NCBI RefSeq assembly: GCF_011761565.1
Contig: NZ_JAASRM010000001.1
Span: 1,798,139-1,862,138 of the forward strand
From: Rhizomicrobium palustre
GTDB taxonomy: Bacteria; Pseudomonadota; Alphaproteobacteria; Micropepsales; Micropepsaceae
Reading direction: 5' to 3'
DNA: 64,000 nucleotides
The notes beneath the pieces were generated by a model. That model saw nothing but the letters and a program-made list of their open reading frames with translations. It did not search any database and was not told where the DNA came from. Within the stretch, counting starts at the first letter, position 1. Each line of letters opens with the position of its first letter. A program made the translations under genes and the position numbers. Positions 8,488 through 17,193 of this stretch are shown piece by piece.

Positions 8488-8507
8488 GGGCGGGGAGGCC
8501 CGCCCTT
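8486..8507. terminator. Hairpin between convergent genes
   Basis: AAGGGCGGG (8486-8494) and CCCGCCCTT (8499-8507) are perfect 9-bp arms around a GAGG loop, overlapping the cupin stop codon. It lies between the cupin gene and the convergent membrane-protein gene and could terminate in both directions. No long T-run follows, so it may rely on Rho. Confidence 0.55.
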
Positions 8508-8535
8508 AACGCAGATCATCATCGAGACGAGCAGA

Positions 8536-9300
8536 TTACTGCTGCGGAGGAGCTGCAGGCTCCGTCTGCTGCTCCGGTGATTGCGGCGCCTGTTCTTGCG
8601 GCACTGTCGCGCTCGGCTGTTCGCTGCTCGGCACCGTCGGAGTTGGCGTCGGCGCGACGGTCTCCGGAGCCACCGTTGCAGGCGCTATCGGTGCTGCCGT
8701 GTTCGGGACGGCGGTGCTTGGCGTGGTTTGCACGGCATCACGCGGCACCGCGGGCGCATTGCTTGCCGGGCGGCTTACCGGTTTGGCGGCGCGCGGCTCG
8801 GCTGTGCTTTTGGGCGCATCAGACGCGCTCTTCGGTGTCACTGGTGCGGTATTAGGCGCGGTCGGTTCGCTCGCCTGCTCGCCTGCGATCACGCCTTTGG
8901 GCATATCGCTCGGCTGAGCGGCGCTCTGTTGCGTATTGGCCTGCTCGGCCGGCGCAGACGGCGGAACGGGCTTATCCGGCACATTGGATGCCACATTCTC
9001 GGCCTGGGGCGGTGAATTCCACATGCCTGTTGCGTAGCTGAGCGCGCCACCACCCAAGAGGATGGCAACAAAGGCCGCACCGATCATCAGCTTGGTTTTC
9101 GAGCTTTCCGGATCGCTGTCCGGCATGGGCTCAAAGCCGCGCAAATCATGGCCTGCGAGGTCTTGGGTTATAGCATCTCGCTGTGCCGGGCTCTGGCTGA
9201 GCTGGTGTTCCGGCATAATGCGAATCTCATCCTGCCGCGCATTCGGGCGATAGATGGTCAGATTGTCGGATTCGACATCGTGCTTATGAAAAGCATTCAT
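8536..9300 (-). CDS. Single-pass membrane protein with long Pro/Ala/Thr-rich periplasmic tail
   Basis: The ATG at 9300 has a strong AGGAGA ribosome site; a longer frame to 9327 lacks one. The N-terminal ~65 residues are charged and cytoplasmic, followed by a membrane segment (LMIGAAFVAILLGGGALSYA). About 160 residues of Pro/Ala/Thr/Gln low complexity then run to the end, in the manner of periplasm-spanning linkers in TonB, TolA or FtsN-like proteins, but with no recognisable C-terminal domain. Function unknown; a cell-envelope role is inferred. Confidence 0.7.
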   Translation of the reverse strand: MNAFHKHDVESDNLTIYRPNARQDEIRIMPEHQLSQSPAQRDAITQDLAGHDLRGFEPMPDSDPESSKTKLMIGAAFVAILLGGGALSYATGMWNSPPQAENVASNVPDKPVPPSAPAEQANTQQSAAQPSDMPKGVIAGEQASEPTAPNTAPVTPKSASDAPKSTAEPRAAKPVSRPASNAPAVPRDAVQTTPSTAVPNTAAPIAPATVAPETVAPTPTPTVPSSEQPSATVPQEQAPQSPEQQTEPAAPPQQ

Positions 9301-9747
9301 CTCGGATCTCCTAAAGAGTCTCGCCATCGATGCGAGTTCCTTCTAAGGATCGTCAGCCTTTCTTATTCGGCCATGCCGCCATCAGAAGGATGGTTAGGTA
9401 CGGAGTGCTTTTCCGTACGGGAGTTTTTCTCTTCTCTCATGTCGGGGGTAAGAACGCCGCGAGATTGGTGCGGGTTGCGCGGCCGGGCTGTGCCGAAAAA
9501 GGGCCCCGCAACAAGGCCGCGCTTCAGCCGCGAAGTGGCCATATTGCAAAGATGCACGACTCTGCAGTTGAAGGGACCTCTCGTTGGACATTGGTTAGTT
9601 TGTCGTCAGAGCTTTGATCGAATAGAAAAACTCTGCGTCACTCCCACTTCCCACATTGAGGCTAAAATGTAGGTGAGCCTAGTTTTGTGATTTAGGTCGG
9701 TGGTGGCGAGAAATAAATTTGACGAGTCATAATGTCAATTTAGGTCC
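9301..9747. other. Noncoding or unresolved stretch of ~450 bp
   Basis: Two short overlapping open frames on the plus strand lack ribosome sites, recognisable domains and consistent codon use, so no gene is called. GC content falls toward the right end, into the AT-richer HEPN-like gene. It likely holds the promoter of the membrane-protein gene; no confident -10/-35 pair was seen. Confidence 0.4.
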
Positions 9748-10581
9748 TTACCGCTGAGGCTTTACATCGGGCTCCAAAATTAAACCATACGCAGCGGTGG
9801 CGAGTTGAAGTGTTTGGCAAACTTCTAGAATATCTGCTGGAGAAAAATGTATCGCTGATCCCACAGGTATACGCTTCTCTTTGTCATTTATTTCTACGCG
9901 TGCCGGTGCACCTTCAATATGCTGAGCTTGCACTAGTCCTTTCATGGGGCTGTTTATAACAACGGATTGTGCCTGACCTTCTATCAGTTCAAATTTTGCC
10001 ACCAGCCAGCGAATAACAAGTTCATTGCCGTCTGTGACGTCTCTCGCTCCGACTATGCCTTGTCGATGTGCTAACGAGTTACGAGCTTTGTTATATCCCG
10101 CCAACCTAACTGCCCACCTCGGATCAATCTGGAAGTCTGTAGAGATGACATCCAGCTGGTCCTCAATTCCCATTCTTTCAAATTTCTCCAGGGTGGTCGA
10201 ATAACGGCGGGACGGCTTTATCTTCAAAGCTTCTCGATATAGCTCCATGAGGAAAATAGAGAAGCTCTCGATTAGATCCCTCAGTACACAGCTTGACGCC
10301 CACCTCTGGAATTCAGCGTGTAATGTATCGTTTTTTTGTTCGCTTATGTTCTCAAAGCTATATTCCACATTTTCCAGCGACAGCTTACAATCCGCGTTAG
10401 TCGGTCTAGTCTTCATGCACACAATGTAGTGAAAGCCTGCGAGCTGGATTTCGCTCTGCATTTTGCCAACTGGGTTTGGGAGATATTCGGACATTTGGGC
10501 CTGATTTTTCTGCGGAGAATCTATGCGGCTGCAGAGTGCGTGATCCGGGTTCAAAGAAATATTGTTTTGACGCTCTGGCAT
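9748..10581 (-). CDS. HEPN-like protein of unknown function, AT-richer island gene
   Basis: 277 residues, no signal peptide or membrane segment. A helical central part (VLRDLIESFSIFLMELYREA) leads to YNKARNSLAHRQGIVGARD. The Arg167-x4-His172 spacing with Asn after Arg is the typical active-site signature of HEPN domains, which are RNases or nucleotide-binding modules common in toxin-antitoxin and phage-defence systems. The C-terminal half is beta-rich and unrecognised. AAGG precedes the ATG at 10581. Codon use and GC are lower than in neighbours, suggesting transfer. No partner antitoxin gene is visible next to it. The HEPN assignment is inference from one motif and helix pattern. Confidence 0.55.
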   Translation of the reverse strand: MPERQNNISLNPDHALCSRIDSPQKNQAQMSEYLPNPVGKMQSEIQLAGFHYIVCMKTRPTNADCKLSLENVEYSFENISEQKNDTLHAEFQRWASSCVLRDLIESFSIFLMELYREALKIKPSRRYSTTLEKFERMGIEDQLDVISTDFQIDPRWAVRLAGYNKARNSLAHRQGIVGARDVTDGNELVIRWLVAKFELIEGQAQSVVINSPMKGLVQAQHIEGAPARVEINDKEKRIPVGSAIHFSPADILEVCQTLQLATAAYGLILEPDVKPQR

Positions 10582-10954
10582 ACATCGCCTTAGTGACCTT
10601 GTGGGGCGAAAATCTATTTAATGGCTTGTGAGAGGGCACATTGCTTCCCATATCTATGAAGCTCTTTGATCGCGTCGGGATCGATTTTAGAAAAGCCGCG
10701 AGGGCGCGTCTTCGCTGCGCCCAAACTTTCCGGCGAAAAAGTTTTGCGATCAGCCACTTACGGCGAAAAACGCCGACTGGAACGTAAATTTTCACATTTC
10801 CATATGCGCCACGAATGACGCGTAGCTGGAGGGTCTCCCCCTCCCTTTTCCTCCAAACACGACAAACAAAGATCAAGCGGTTGTGGTTTGGACATAAGCG
10901 CCTAGCCACTCCTTGAGGGTGGTCTATCGCGTTTGGGGTTGCGAGCCCCATCTT
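10582..10954. other. Noncoding stretch upstream of the HEPN-like gene
   Basis: About 370 bp of mixed composition containing a small inverted repeat AAACTTT/AAAGTTT near 10723-10743. A minus-strand open frame crosses it and runs on into the HEPN-like gene in another frame, but its residues are Arg/Lys-heavy and unlike a real protein. It may be a degraded remnant. No gene called. Confidence 0.35.
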
Positions 10955-11097
10955 GTCATCCCGGACGCGCCCGCGATGATCGTGTCATCTGGCATATGGG
11001 CGCGATCCGGGACCCGCTCAGAAATCTGAACATTGTCGAAGTGGATCCCGGCTCTGCGTGCTCTCTGCTTCGCAGCGCGCACTGCGGCCGGGATGAC
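10955..11097. repeat. Dispersed palindromic repeat (GTCATCCCGG type), ~143 bp
   Basis: The element opens with GTCATCCCGGACGCG and closes with the complementary GCGGCCGGGATGAC, with internal complementary blocks (GATCCGGGAC near 11002 and GTGGATCCCGGCT near 11041). It can fold into a long multi-stem structure. Intergenic elements with this opening and closing are widespread in alphaproteobacteria. It differs in sequence from the 955 and 6020 repeats, so two repeat families are present. Confidence 0.65.
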
Positions 11098-11159
11098 AGC
11101 TTGGGTTAATTCACCCAAAAGCAATACCCAGCCCTCAAGGGGAGGGTTGATCTTGTGCT

Positions 11160-12860
11160 CTAGTCCCCCAGCACCACGCCTTCGCGTCTGGGGTCGGCGG
11201 CGCCGATATAGCCGCCCTTCACCTTCTCTACGATATGCAGGCCGGAGGTCTCGGAGGTGGCGTTCTTCACCTCATAGCCCATGGCGGTAAGCTGCGGGGC
11301 CAGCGCGGAAAGTCCCGGGTCTTTTTCAAGCTGCAGCACACCGCCCGTCATCACATGATGGGGCAAAGCGACAGCGGCCTTGGGCGAGAGGCCCCCATCC
11401 AGCATCGCCACCAAGGTGGTGCCGACATAAGGAATGATCGCGGGGCCGCCGGGCGAGCCGATCGCCATCAGGAAACTTCCATCCTTGTTGAAGACAATGG
11501 AGGGCGACATCGAGCTCATCGGCCGCTTGAACGCGGCGGGGGCATTGGCCGTTTTCTTGCCGTTCCATTCGGGCACAAAGGAAAAGTCCGTCAGCTGATT
11601 ATTCAGCACAAAGCCTTTCACCATCATCGCCGAGCCTAAGAAGAACTCGACCGTGGTCGTCATGGAAACGACGCGGCCCTGGTCGTCGACAATCGACATA
11701 TGGCTGGTGGCGGGGATTTCCTCCTGCACCGGCGGGGCGAAACGGGCGTGAAGCTGCGGCGGGGTGCCGGGTTCGGCTTGGCCCATGTCATGGGTCTCAT
11801 CGATCAGCTTGGCGCGGGCAGCAAGATAGCGCCTATCCAGCATGCCTTTTACCGGCACGCGAACGAAACCTGGATCGCCGATGTAAAGATTGCGGTCCGC
11901 GAAGGCGAGTTTGCTCGCCTGGGCATAAAGATGGATTTCGGAAAGCGTGTTCGGCTTCAAGTCTCGCGGGCTGAAGCGTTCCAGCATCCCCAAGGTCGCC
12001 AAGACCGTGATGCCGCCGGAGCTTGGCGGTGCCATGGAGCAGACTTTATAGGTGCGATAGGGCCCGCACACCGCGTCGCGCTCAGCGGGGCGATATTTGG
12101 CGAGGTCCTTCAGCGTCATGCCGCCTGGATTGACCGGGGCGTGCTGCACCTTATCGACAATCGCCGCCGCAATCGGGCCTGTATAGAAGGCGCGGGCGCC
12201 GCCCTTGGCGATTTGGCGGAAGGTTTCGGCGAGTTCGGGGTTCTTCAAGACCTCGCCCGCTTTGACGAAGCTGCCATCGGGTTTGCCAAAATGGCGCTTG
12301 ATGTCGGGCATATTGGCGACTTGGGGAAAGTTCTTGAGAAGGTTCGCCAGCTTCTTGGTCACCGGCACGCCCTTTTCGGCGAGTGCGATGGCCGGTTGGA
12401 AAAGATCGGCCCAGGGAAGTTTGCCGTATTTCTTATGCGCCAGTTCCATCATGGCGAGGACGCCGGGCACGCCGACCGACAGCCCGCCGGGAATGGCGTC
12501 CATATGGTTTCGCGGCTGGCCGTTCGCATCCAGGAACATGGTGGGGCTCGCCGAAGCAGGTGCCGTCTCGCGCCCGTCAAAGCTGGTCAGCTTCTTGGTC
12601 TTGGGATCATAGACCATCATGAAGGCGCCGCCGCCAATGCCAGAGGATTCCGGCTCGACCAGGGTCAGCACCATCTGCGCGGCGATGGCGGCGTCGATGG
12701 CCGAGCCGCCCTTCCTCAGCATTTGTAGCCCGGCTTCGGCAGCGTAAGGATTGGCCGCCGCGATCAGGTGTTTTTGGGCGATCTCCTCAGCCGATGCTTG
12801 CGGCGCAGCGGCGGAATAAAAGGTAAAGGCCGCAAAAAGAACGGGGAGAAATCGCTTCAT
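11160..12860 (-). CDS. ggt: Gamma-glutamyltransferase (periplasmic, self-processing)
   Basis: 566 residues, the usual length. A signal peptide (MKRFLPVLFAAFTFYSAAAP) is followed by the Ntn-hydrolase fold. The self-cleavage site is IPATSHMSIVD, with Thr385 as the new N-terminal nucleophile of the small subunit; the glutamate-binding region shows SGIGGGAFMMVYD and RPMSSMSPSIV. GGT cleaves glutathione and other gamma-glutamyl compounds in the periplasm. It is divergent from the P1-family peptidase gene with only 38 bp between the starts, hinting at shared regulation of peptide salvage. Confidence 0.93.
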   Translation of the reverse strand: MKRFLPVLFAAFTFYSAAAPQASAEEIAQKHLIAAANPYAAEAGLQMLRKGGSAIDAAIAAQMVLTLVEPESSGIGGGAFMMVYDPKTKKLTSFDGRETAPASASPTMFLDANGQPRNHMDAIPGGLSVGVPGVLAMMELAHKKYGKLPWADLFQPAIALAEKGVPVTKKLANLLKNFPQVANMPDIKRHFGKPDGSFVKAGEVLKNPELAETFRQIAKGGARAFYTGPIAAAIVDKVQHAPVNPGGMTLKDLAKYRPAERDAVCGPYRTYKVCSMAPPSSGGITVLATLGMLERFSPRDLKPNTLSEIHLYAQASKLAFADRNLYIGDPGFVRVPVKGMLDRRYLAARAKLIDETHDMGQAEPGTPPQLHARFAPPVQEEIPATSHMSIVDDQGRVVSMTTTVEFFLGSAMMVKGFVLNNQLTDFSFVPEWNGKKTANAPAAFKRPMSSMSPSIVFNKDGSFLMAIGSPGGPAIIPYVGTTLVAMLDGGLSPKAAVALPHHVMTGGVLQLEKDPGLSALAPQLTAMGYEVKNATSETSGLHIVEKVKGGYIGAADPRREGVVLGD

Positions 12861-12898
12861 GCTAAGGCTTTCCGAGAAATCCTCAAAAGGCTAGCCTC

Positions 12899-13915
12899 TT
12901 GAACATGATCCGCCAAGGCGCCCGTAACCTGATCACCGATGTGCCGGGGCTTAAAGTCGGCAATGCCGAGGATTTTGGCGTACGCACCGGCGTGACGGTG
13001 CTGATCGGCGATGTGCCTTCGCCTTGTGCGGTCGATATTCGTGGCGGCGCGCCCGGCACGCGCGATACCGATGCGCTTGATCCGGTCTCGTTGGTGGAAG
13101 GCATCGATGCCTTGGTGCTTTCGGGCGGCTCGGCTTTTGGGCTGGATGCGCCTGCCGGGGTGCAAAGCGTCTTGAAGGCGCAAGGGCGCGGCTATGAGAT
13201 TGCCCCCGGCCTGCCACGCGTGCCGATTGTCTCCGGCGCCATCCTGTTTGATCTGGCGAGTGGCGGAAACAAGGATTGGGGCGATGAAACGCCCTATCGC
13301 CGTTTGGGTCAGAGAGCGGCGGATGCTGCCGGGATTGATTTTGCGCTCGGCAATGCGGGCGCCGGGCTGGGCGCTATCGCAGGTGCTTATAAAGGCGGGC
13401 TCGGCAGTGCTTCGGCGGTTACCGAAGATGAATATACGGTCGGCGCGCTGGTGGCGGTGAATTCGGTCGGCTCGCCGGTGCTGCCGGGCAGTGATGTGTT
13501 CTGGGCTTGGCCTTTCGAGATGGCAGGTGAGTTCGGTGGCAAACGCCCTTCGCCAGAGCTGAAACCTGGGCCACTTTTGCCATTGGACATGAAGGGCGCG
13601 GTGCGGGCCGGTGAGAACACCACCATCGCCATCATCGCGACCGATGCCGCGCTGACCCGTATTGAGCTCAAACGCCTTGCCATCATGGCGGCGGATGGCT
13701 TTGCCCGCGCGCTGCGTCCGGTGCACACGCCGTTTGATGGCGACCTTATCTATGCGCTGTCGACCGGCCGGCGCGCCTTGAAGGAGCCGCGCCCTTTGGA
13801 GGTGATGCGGCTTGGGGTTCTGGCCGCCGATAGCTTGGCCCGCGCCATCGCCCGCGGCGTCTATGAAGCCGAAAGCCTCGGCCCTGTACGGAGTTACCGC
13901 GACACGTTTTTGTGA
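12899..13915 (+). CDS. P1-family (S58, DmpA/BapA-like) aminopeptidase
   Basis: About 338 residues of the self-processing Ntn-type P1 family. Visible blocks are ITDVPGLKVGNAED at the N-terminus, VLSGGSAFGLDA, and ENTTIAIIATDAALT, where the alpha/beta cleavage and catalytic hydroxyl residue are expected. Family members hydrolyse N-terminal L- or D-residues, beta-peptides, esters or amides. No export signal, so cytoplasmic. The start may be TTG at 12899 (AAAAGG eight bases upstream) or ATG at 12905. Together with ggt it forms a divergent pair of self-processing peptidases. Confidence 0.87.
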   Translation: MNMIRQGARNLITDVPGLKVGNAEDFGVRTGVTVLIGDVPSPCAVDIRGGAPGTRDTDALDPVSLVEGIDALVLSGGSAFGLDAPAGVQSVLKAQGRGYEIAPGLPRVPIVSGAILFDLASGGNKDWGDETPYRRLGQRAADAAGIDFALGNAGAGLGAIAGAYKGGLGSASAVTEDEYTVGALVAVNSVGSPVLPGSDVFWAWPFEMAGEFGGKRPSPELKPGPLLPLDMKGAVRAGENTTIAIIATDAALTRIELKRLAIMAADGFARALRPVHTPFDGDLIYALSTGRRALKEPRPLEVMRLGVLAADSLARAIARGVYEAESLGPVRSYRDTFL

Positions 13916-13937
13916 TCACACATTGGGAGACGCTGCC

Positions 13938-14771
13938 ATGACCGATAGACGGGCCTTCATCGCCACCGGACTTGTTTCAGGCTTCACCCTCGCAGCGGGG
14001 CCGATCAACGCTGCCGCCATTCTCACCGATACCGCCGGGCTCGAAGCCGGTGAGGTCTCTATCAAGGTAGGTGATGGGCGGGTTCCCGCCTATCGCGCCC
14101 GGCCCAAGGATAAAACCCATGCGCCGGTCATCCTGGTGGTGCAGGAGATTTTCGGGGTGCATGAGTTCATCAAGGATGTCTGCCGCCGCCTGGCGCATCA
14201 GGGCTATTACGCCGTCGCGCCTGCGCTCTATGCCCGCTATGGCGACCCCGGCAAATACGACATGAACCATATCGAGCAGCTTATTTCCGATGTGGTGAGC
14301 AAGGTGCCCGATAACGAGGTGATGGGCGATCTCGACGCCGCCGTGGCTTTTGCCAAGGGCGAGGGCGCCGATACAGCCAAGCTCGGCATCACCGGCTTTT
14401 GCTGGGGCGGGCGGATCGTCTGGCTTTATGCCGCGCATAATCCCCGGGTGAAGGCTGGTGTGGCTTGGTATGGCCCCTTACGCGGCAAGACCGATGCGCT
14501 TCATCCCAAAACCGCCATCGAACTCGCGCCCCAGATTCACGCCCCTATCCTTGGCAATTACGCGGGCAAGGATATGGGTATCCCGATCGTGGACGTCGCC
14601 GAGATGCGCGAGGCCCTTGCCAAGGGCGGCAATACGAAATCCCGCATCGATATTTTTGAAGCCTCCCAGCACGGTTTCTTCGCCGATTATCGCGGCTCTT
14701 ATAATGAAGCCGATGCCAAGACCGGCTGGGCCCACGCCCTGGCCTGGTTTGCCGAGAACGGTGTGAAATAG
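13938..14771 (+). CDS. Tat-exported dienelactone hydrolase family protein
   Basis: 277 residues from the ATG at 13938 (GGGAGA upstream). The leader MTDRRAFIATGLVSGFTLAA carries a twin-arginine motif, so the protein is probably exported folded. The alpha/beta-hydrolase core has VVQEIFGVHEFI, the nucleophile elbow GFCWGG (Cys155) and catalytic His245 in SQHGF, as in dienelactone hydrolases. Members hydrolyse lactones or esters; the exact substrate is unknown. It starts 22 nt after the P1 peptidase and is probably co-transcribed, ending at a strong terminator. Confidence 0.9.
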   Translation: MTDRRAFIATGLVSGFTLAAGPINAAAILTDTAGLEAGEVSIKVGDGRVPAYRARPKDKTHAPVILVVQEIFGVHEFIKDVCRRLAHQGYYAVAPALYARYGDPGKYDMNHIEQLISDVVSKVPDNEVMGDLDAAVAFAKGEGADTAKLGITGFCWGGRIVWLYAAHNPRVKAGVAWYGPLRGKTDALHPKTAIELAPQIHAPILGNYAGKDMGIPIVDVAEMREALAKGGNTKSRIDIFEASQHGFFADYRGSYNEADAKTGWAHALAWFAENGVK

Positions 14772-14792
14772 GCGTCCGATACACACCAGATA

Positions 14793-14829
14793 CAAAAAAG
14801 GCGGACAGGAAATCCTGCCCGCCTTTCTT
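14793..14829. terminator. Bidirectional Rho-independent terminator
   Basis: AAGGCGG/CCGCCTT plus an inner CAGG/CCTG stem, with AAAAAA on the left and TTTCTTATT on the right, so T-runs follow on both strands. It lies between the convergent hydrolase and lipoprotein genes. Confidence 0.85.
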
Positions 14830-14847
14830 ATTGGTTTGTTGCCCGGC

Positions 14848-16020
14848 TTAGCGGACGAACACCCGCACTTCCGTTGAGGTGGAGGTCGGGTCGGTCTGCG
14901 AGGCAACCGCCAGACGCGCCGCCGGCACGCCCATGTCCGTCATGGAGCGCAGCACATCCTGGGCGTGGCGATGGGCCGTGGTCTGGGCAAGCTGCACCGC
15001 GCTGGTCGTGCCGCGGGTGGGCGACACCGCCACGATGGAGAAGGCCGCGCCGGGGCGTACTTTCAGGGTTTCGGTCAGCGCCGCGTAGAGAATCTGCTGA
15101 TAACTCACGTCCGGCTTATCAAACTTGATCACCACCAGCGGGGTGGAGGAGGCGGGATAGGCCGCGCGCGGGCCGCTTGCCATGGCGGTGCTCAGCATCG
15201 GGGAGCTGAGATCGGCGCCATAGAGCTCGCCATTCTTGATGGCGCTCGCAAGCGTCGTCAGGTTGGCGCGTTCGTTGGCGACGTAGGCGGTCTGGCGCTG
15301 CAGGTCCGCCGAAACATCGCCGAGCAGGCGATCGATCAGCACGATGGACTGGTTGGTCTCATCCTGCAGAACGCGAAGCTGGCGGTGGTCTTCATCGACC
15401 GCGCCGGAGACATTGAAGGTCGCCGCAATCTGGTCGAGGGCATAATGGGCGGTCGAGGCATCGCTTGCCACCGCGCCCGCCAAGGCGTTCAGGGAATTGA
15501 TGTTGCCAGCGAGCTGGTCGAGGGCGGATTGGGCCCGGTTCCATTCGGCGACGAGTTCCGGGTTGCCACGGGTCGTGCCGATCTGGAGGCGGCTGGTGAT
15601 CTTGGCCCGTGATTCGTAATAGGTAGCGGCGGCGCTGGCGCCCGAGCCGCGCAGGTCGTTATAGCGCTGGGCATTCGAGACGAGCGTGCTTTGCAGACCA
15701 GAGACCTGGGCGCGAAGGCTGGCCGCCGTCTTGGAAACGGCCGTGCCGGTATCGGAACCAGGTTCAATGGTTACGGGTGTAATGGTCACAGCCTGCCCCG
15801 AGCTGGCCAATATGGGGGCAGAATTGACCGCCGAAGGGGTCGCCGCAGGCCGGGCGACAACCGGGCTGGCGCTGGCTGTGTCGGGCGCGGAGCCCGAATC
15901 ACCGAACAGCATCGAATCAACATCGGAGCAGCCCGCGAGCCCCACCACCAAGGTCAGGGCACCCAAAATCCGCGTAGAAACGCCAGAAGTCGTTGCCCGC
16001 CCGCGCAATTTCGCCGTCAT
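14848..16020 (-). CDS. Outer-membrane-type lipoprotein with OmpA-like C-terminus
   Basis: 390 residues from the ATG at 16020, preceded by GGAGAG. A lipoprotein signal ends in the lipobox LAGC near residue 31, followed by Ser/Asp/Ala-rich linker. A helical middle region (about 90-260) has heptad-like Leu/Ala spacing, suggesting a coiled coil. The last ~110 residues (VIKFDKPDVSY...HAQDVLRSMTDMGVPAARL) resemble an OmpA-like peptidoglycan-binding fold, but the family is not certain. Likely envelope-structural. It converges on the hydrolase across a terminator. Confidence 0.72.
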   Translation of the reverse strand: MTAKLRGRATTSGVSTRILGALTLVVGLAGCSDVDSMLFGDSGSAPDTASASPVVARPAATPSAVNSAPILASSGQAVTITPVTIEPGSDTGTAVSKTAASLRAQVSGLQSTLVSNAQRYNDLRGSGASAAATYYESRAKITSRLQIGTTRGNPELVAEWNRAQSALDQLAGNINSLNALAGAVASDASTAHYALDQIAATFNVSGAVDEDHRQLRVLQDETNQSIVLIDRLLGDVSADLQRQTAYVANERANLTTLASAIKNGELYGADLSSPMLSTAMASGPRAAYPASSTPLVVIKFDKPDVSYQQILYAALTETLKVRPGAAFSIVAVSPTRGTTSAVQLAQTTAHRHAQDVLRSMTDMGVPAARLAVASQTDPTSTSTEVRVFVR

Positions 16021-16261
16021 TGCCGCTCTCCAAATCCGCTCGCGCTGCTTGGCGCGGCGATATTTCCAGCCCGCTTGCGCCTTCAAGACGCAAGGCCGAG
16101 GGAAGTCTTAACCACCGCTGGCCCTGGGGACAAGGGCCGAAAGTGCGGCTTTCTGGGGAGTTTTCCGGTGGTTACATGGCAAATCGCGACAGAATGCAAA
16201 GTGCGTAACGAGTGCTTGCGTTTCTCATCAGACATGAATAGGTTCCGCGCCCTGTCGCGAT

Positions 16262-16338
16262 GCACCCGTAGCTCAGCTGGATAGAGCACCAGACTACGAA
16301 TCTGGGGGCCAGAGGTTCGAATCCTTTCGGGTGCGCCA
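16262..16338 (+). tRNA. tRNA-Arg (anticodon ACG)
   Basis: 77 nt. Acceptor stem GCACCCG/CGGGTGC, D-arm with AGCTCAGCTGGATAGAGC, anticodon stem CCAGA/TCTGG with loop CTACGAA (ACG, read as ICG for CGN codons), T-loop TTCGAAT, discriminator G and an encoded CCA at 16336-16338. Confidence 0.97.
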
Positions 16339-16370
16339 CGACATCTCCTGAAACAGGACCGACGTGTTTT

Positions 16371-16400
16371 CAGCCCCCGTATGGGGGTGTCGGCTGTTTT
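16371..16400 (+). terminator. Possible terminator after tRNA-Arg
   Basis: CCCCC (16374-16378) and GGGGG (16383-16387) form a tight hairpin with a GTAT loop, and TTTT follows at 16397-16400. The T-run is nine bases from the stem, so termination efficiency is uncertain. Confidence 0.35.
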
Positions 16401-16464
16401 CGGCTGCTTTGATCTCTCCCGGCAAATTAAGGTGCAGCACCGGCGCGGCCGTCTGGGGGCATAT

Positions 16465-17193
16465 TCACGTCTCGAGGGCGTTTCGCGGCCCGTTCTGCCT
16501 GTGGCTGGCGCGAGATCCGGCTCGCCGCCGCACGCGGTAGCTCGGGTATTCGCCCGCCGTGAAGCCTGGAAAAGACAGTAAGGCCTGAATCGCCTGCGCT
16601 TGGCGATTGATGTCCATTTTGCGGAACATGCTCTTCAGCTCGGAGCGGATGGTAGAGATGGTCCGTCCAAGGCTTTGCGATATCTCGGTAACGGATTGGC
16701 CTTGCAGCAGCCGCTCGGCGACCCGCCTCTCGGCTTCGCTGAGGCCGAAGACCGCCTCGGCCTGATCAAGATAATGCTCGGCGCTATAGGCCGTGTCTTT
16801 CAGAATGATCAGAGCCTCGGCTCTTTCGCCATCCGGCGAAATCTGAATCTCCACCGGCAGGATCTGGACGAGCTGGGGGCCCTTGCCATTGCGGCGCGTC
16901 GCCAGCATCAGGAAGGCATCCGATTCATTGGGCGCCTCCCCCCGCACGGCCGCGCCGATCAGCTTTTGGAGTTTTTTATGCTCAGTATGGCGCCCCACGG
17001 CGAGGTGCCCGTCCTTAATAAAAAGGCCGTCCTTTTGCTCCAGAATGGTTTTAGCGGGTTGATTGGTCCACAGCACGCGTCCGCTTACATCCGTCAGGAC
17101 TAGCCCTAGCAGGGTCCTGAGCATCAACGCCTGCCCAACACGCATCTCCAGGTCGGGGCATCGAAGGTGTCGTAATTTATCACTGGATGTCAT
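16465..17193 (-). CDS. LuxR-type helix-turn-helix regulator with PAS-like N-terminus
   Basis: About 242 residues. The N-terminal half (LVLTDVSGRVLWTNQPAKTI) is PAS-like and lacks a receiver Asp; the C-terminal part (FGLSEAERRVAERLLQGQ, then TEISQSLGRTISTIRSELKS) is a LuxR/GerE DNA-binding domain. About 45 residues follow the HTH, longer than usual and basic. The start is uncertain: ATG at 17193 has a poor ribosome site, while an internal ATG at 17124 follows GGGCAGG. It is a sensor-type regulator, possibly linked to the PAS gene upstream on the same strand or to the nearby polysaccharide locus; the target is unknown. Confidence 0.78.
   Translation of the reverse strand: MTSSDKLRHLRCPDLEMRVGQALMLRTLLGLVLTDVSGRVLWTNQPAKTILEQKDGLFIKDGHLAVGRHTEHKKLQKLIGAAVRGEAPNESDAFLMLATRRNGKGPQLVQILPVEIQISPDGERAEALIILKDTAYSAEHYLDQAEAVFGLSEAERRVAERLLQGQSVTEISQSLGRTISTIRSELKSMFRKMDINRQAQAIQALLSFPGFTAGEYPSYRVRRRAGSRASHRQNGPRNALET

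Noticed and set aside
10406-10951. Possible 181-codon minus-strand gene overlapping the HEPN-like start
   Set aside because: Arg/Lys-heavy sequence, overlaps the HEPN-like gene in another frame and includes intergenic repeat-like DNA; no ribosome site.
11700-12728. 342-codon plus-strand open frame opposite ggt
   Set aside because: Composition typical of antisense reading in high-GC DNA, no ribosome site, and ggt itself is complete.
16262-16338. tRNA-Arg as an integration site for a genomic island covering the polysaccharide locus
   Set aside because: No integrase gene and no repeat of the tRNA 3' end was found downstream; the locus composition resembles that of the surrounding genes.
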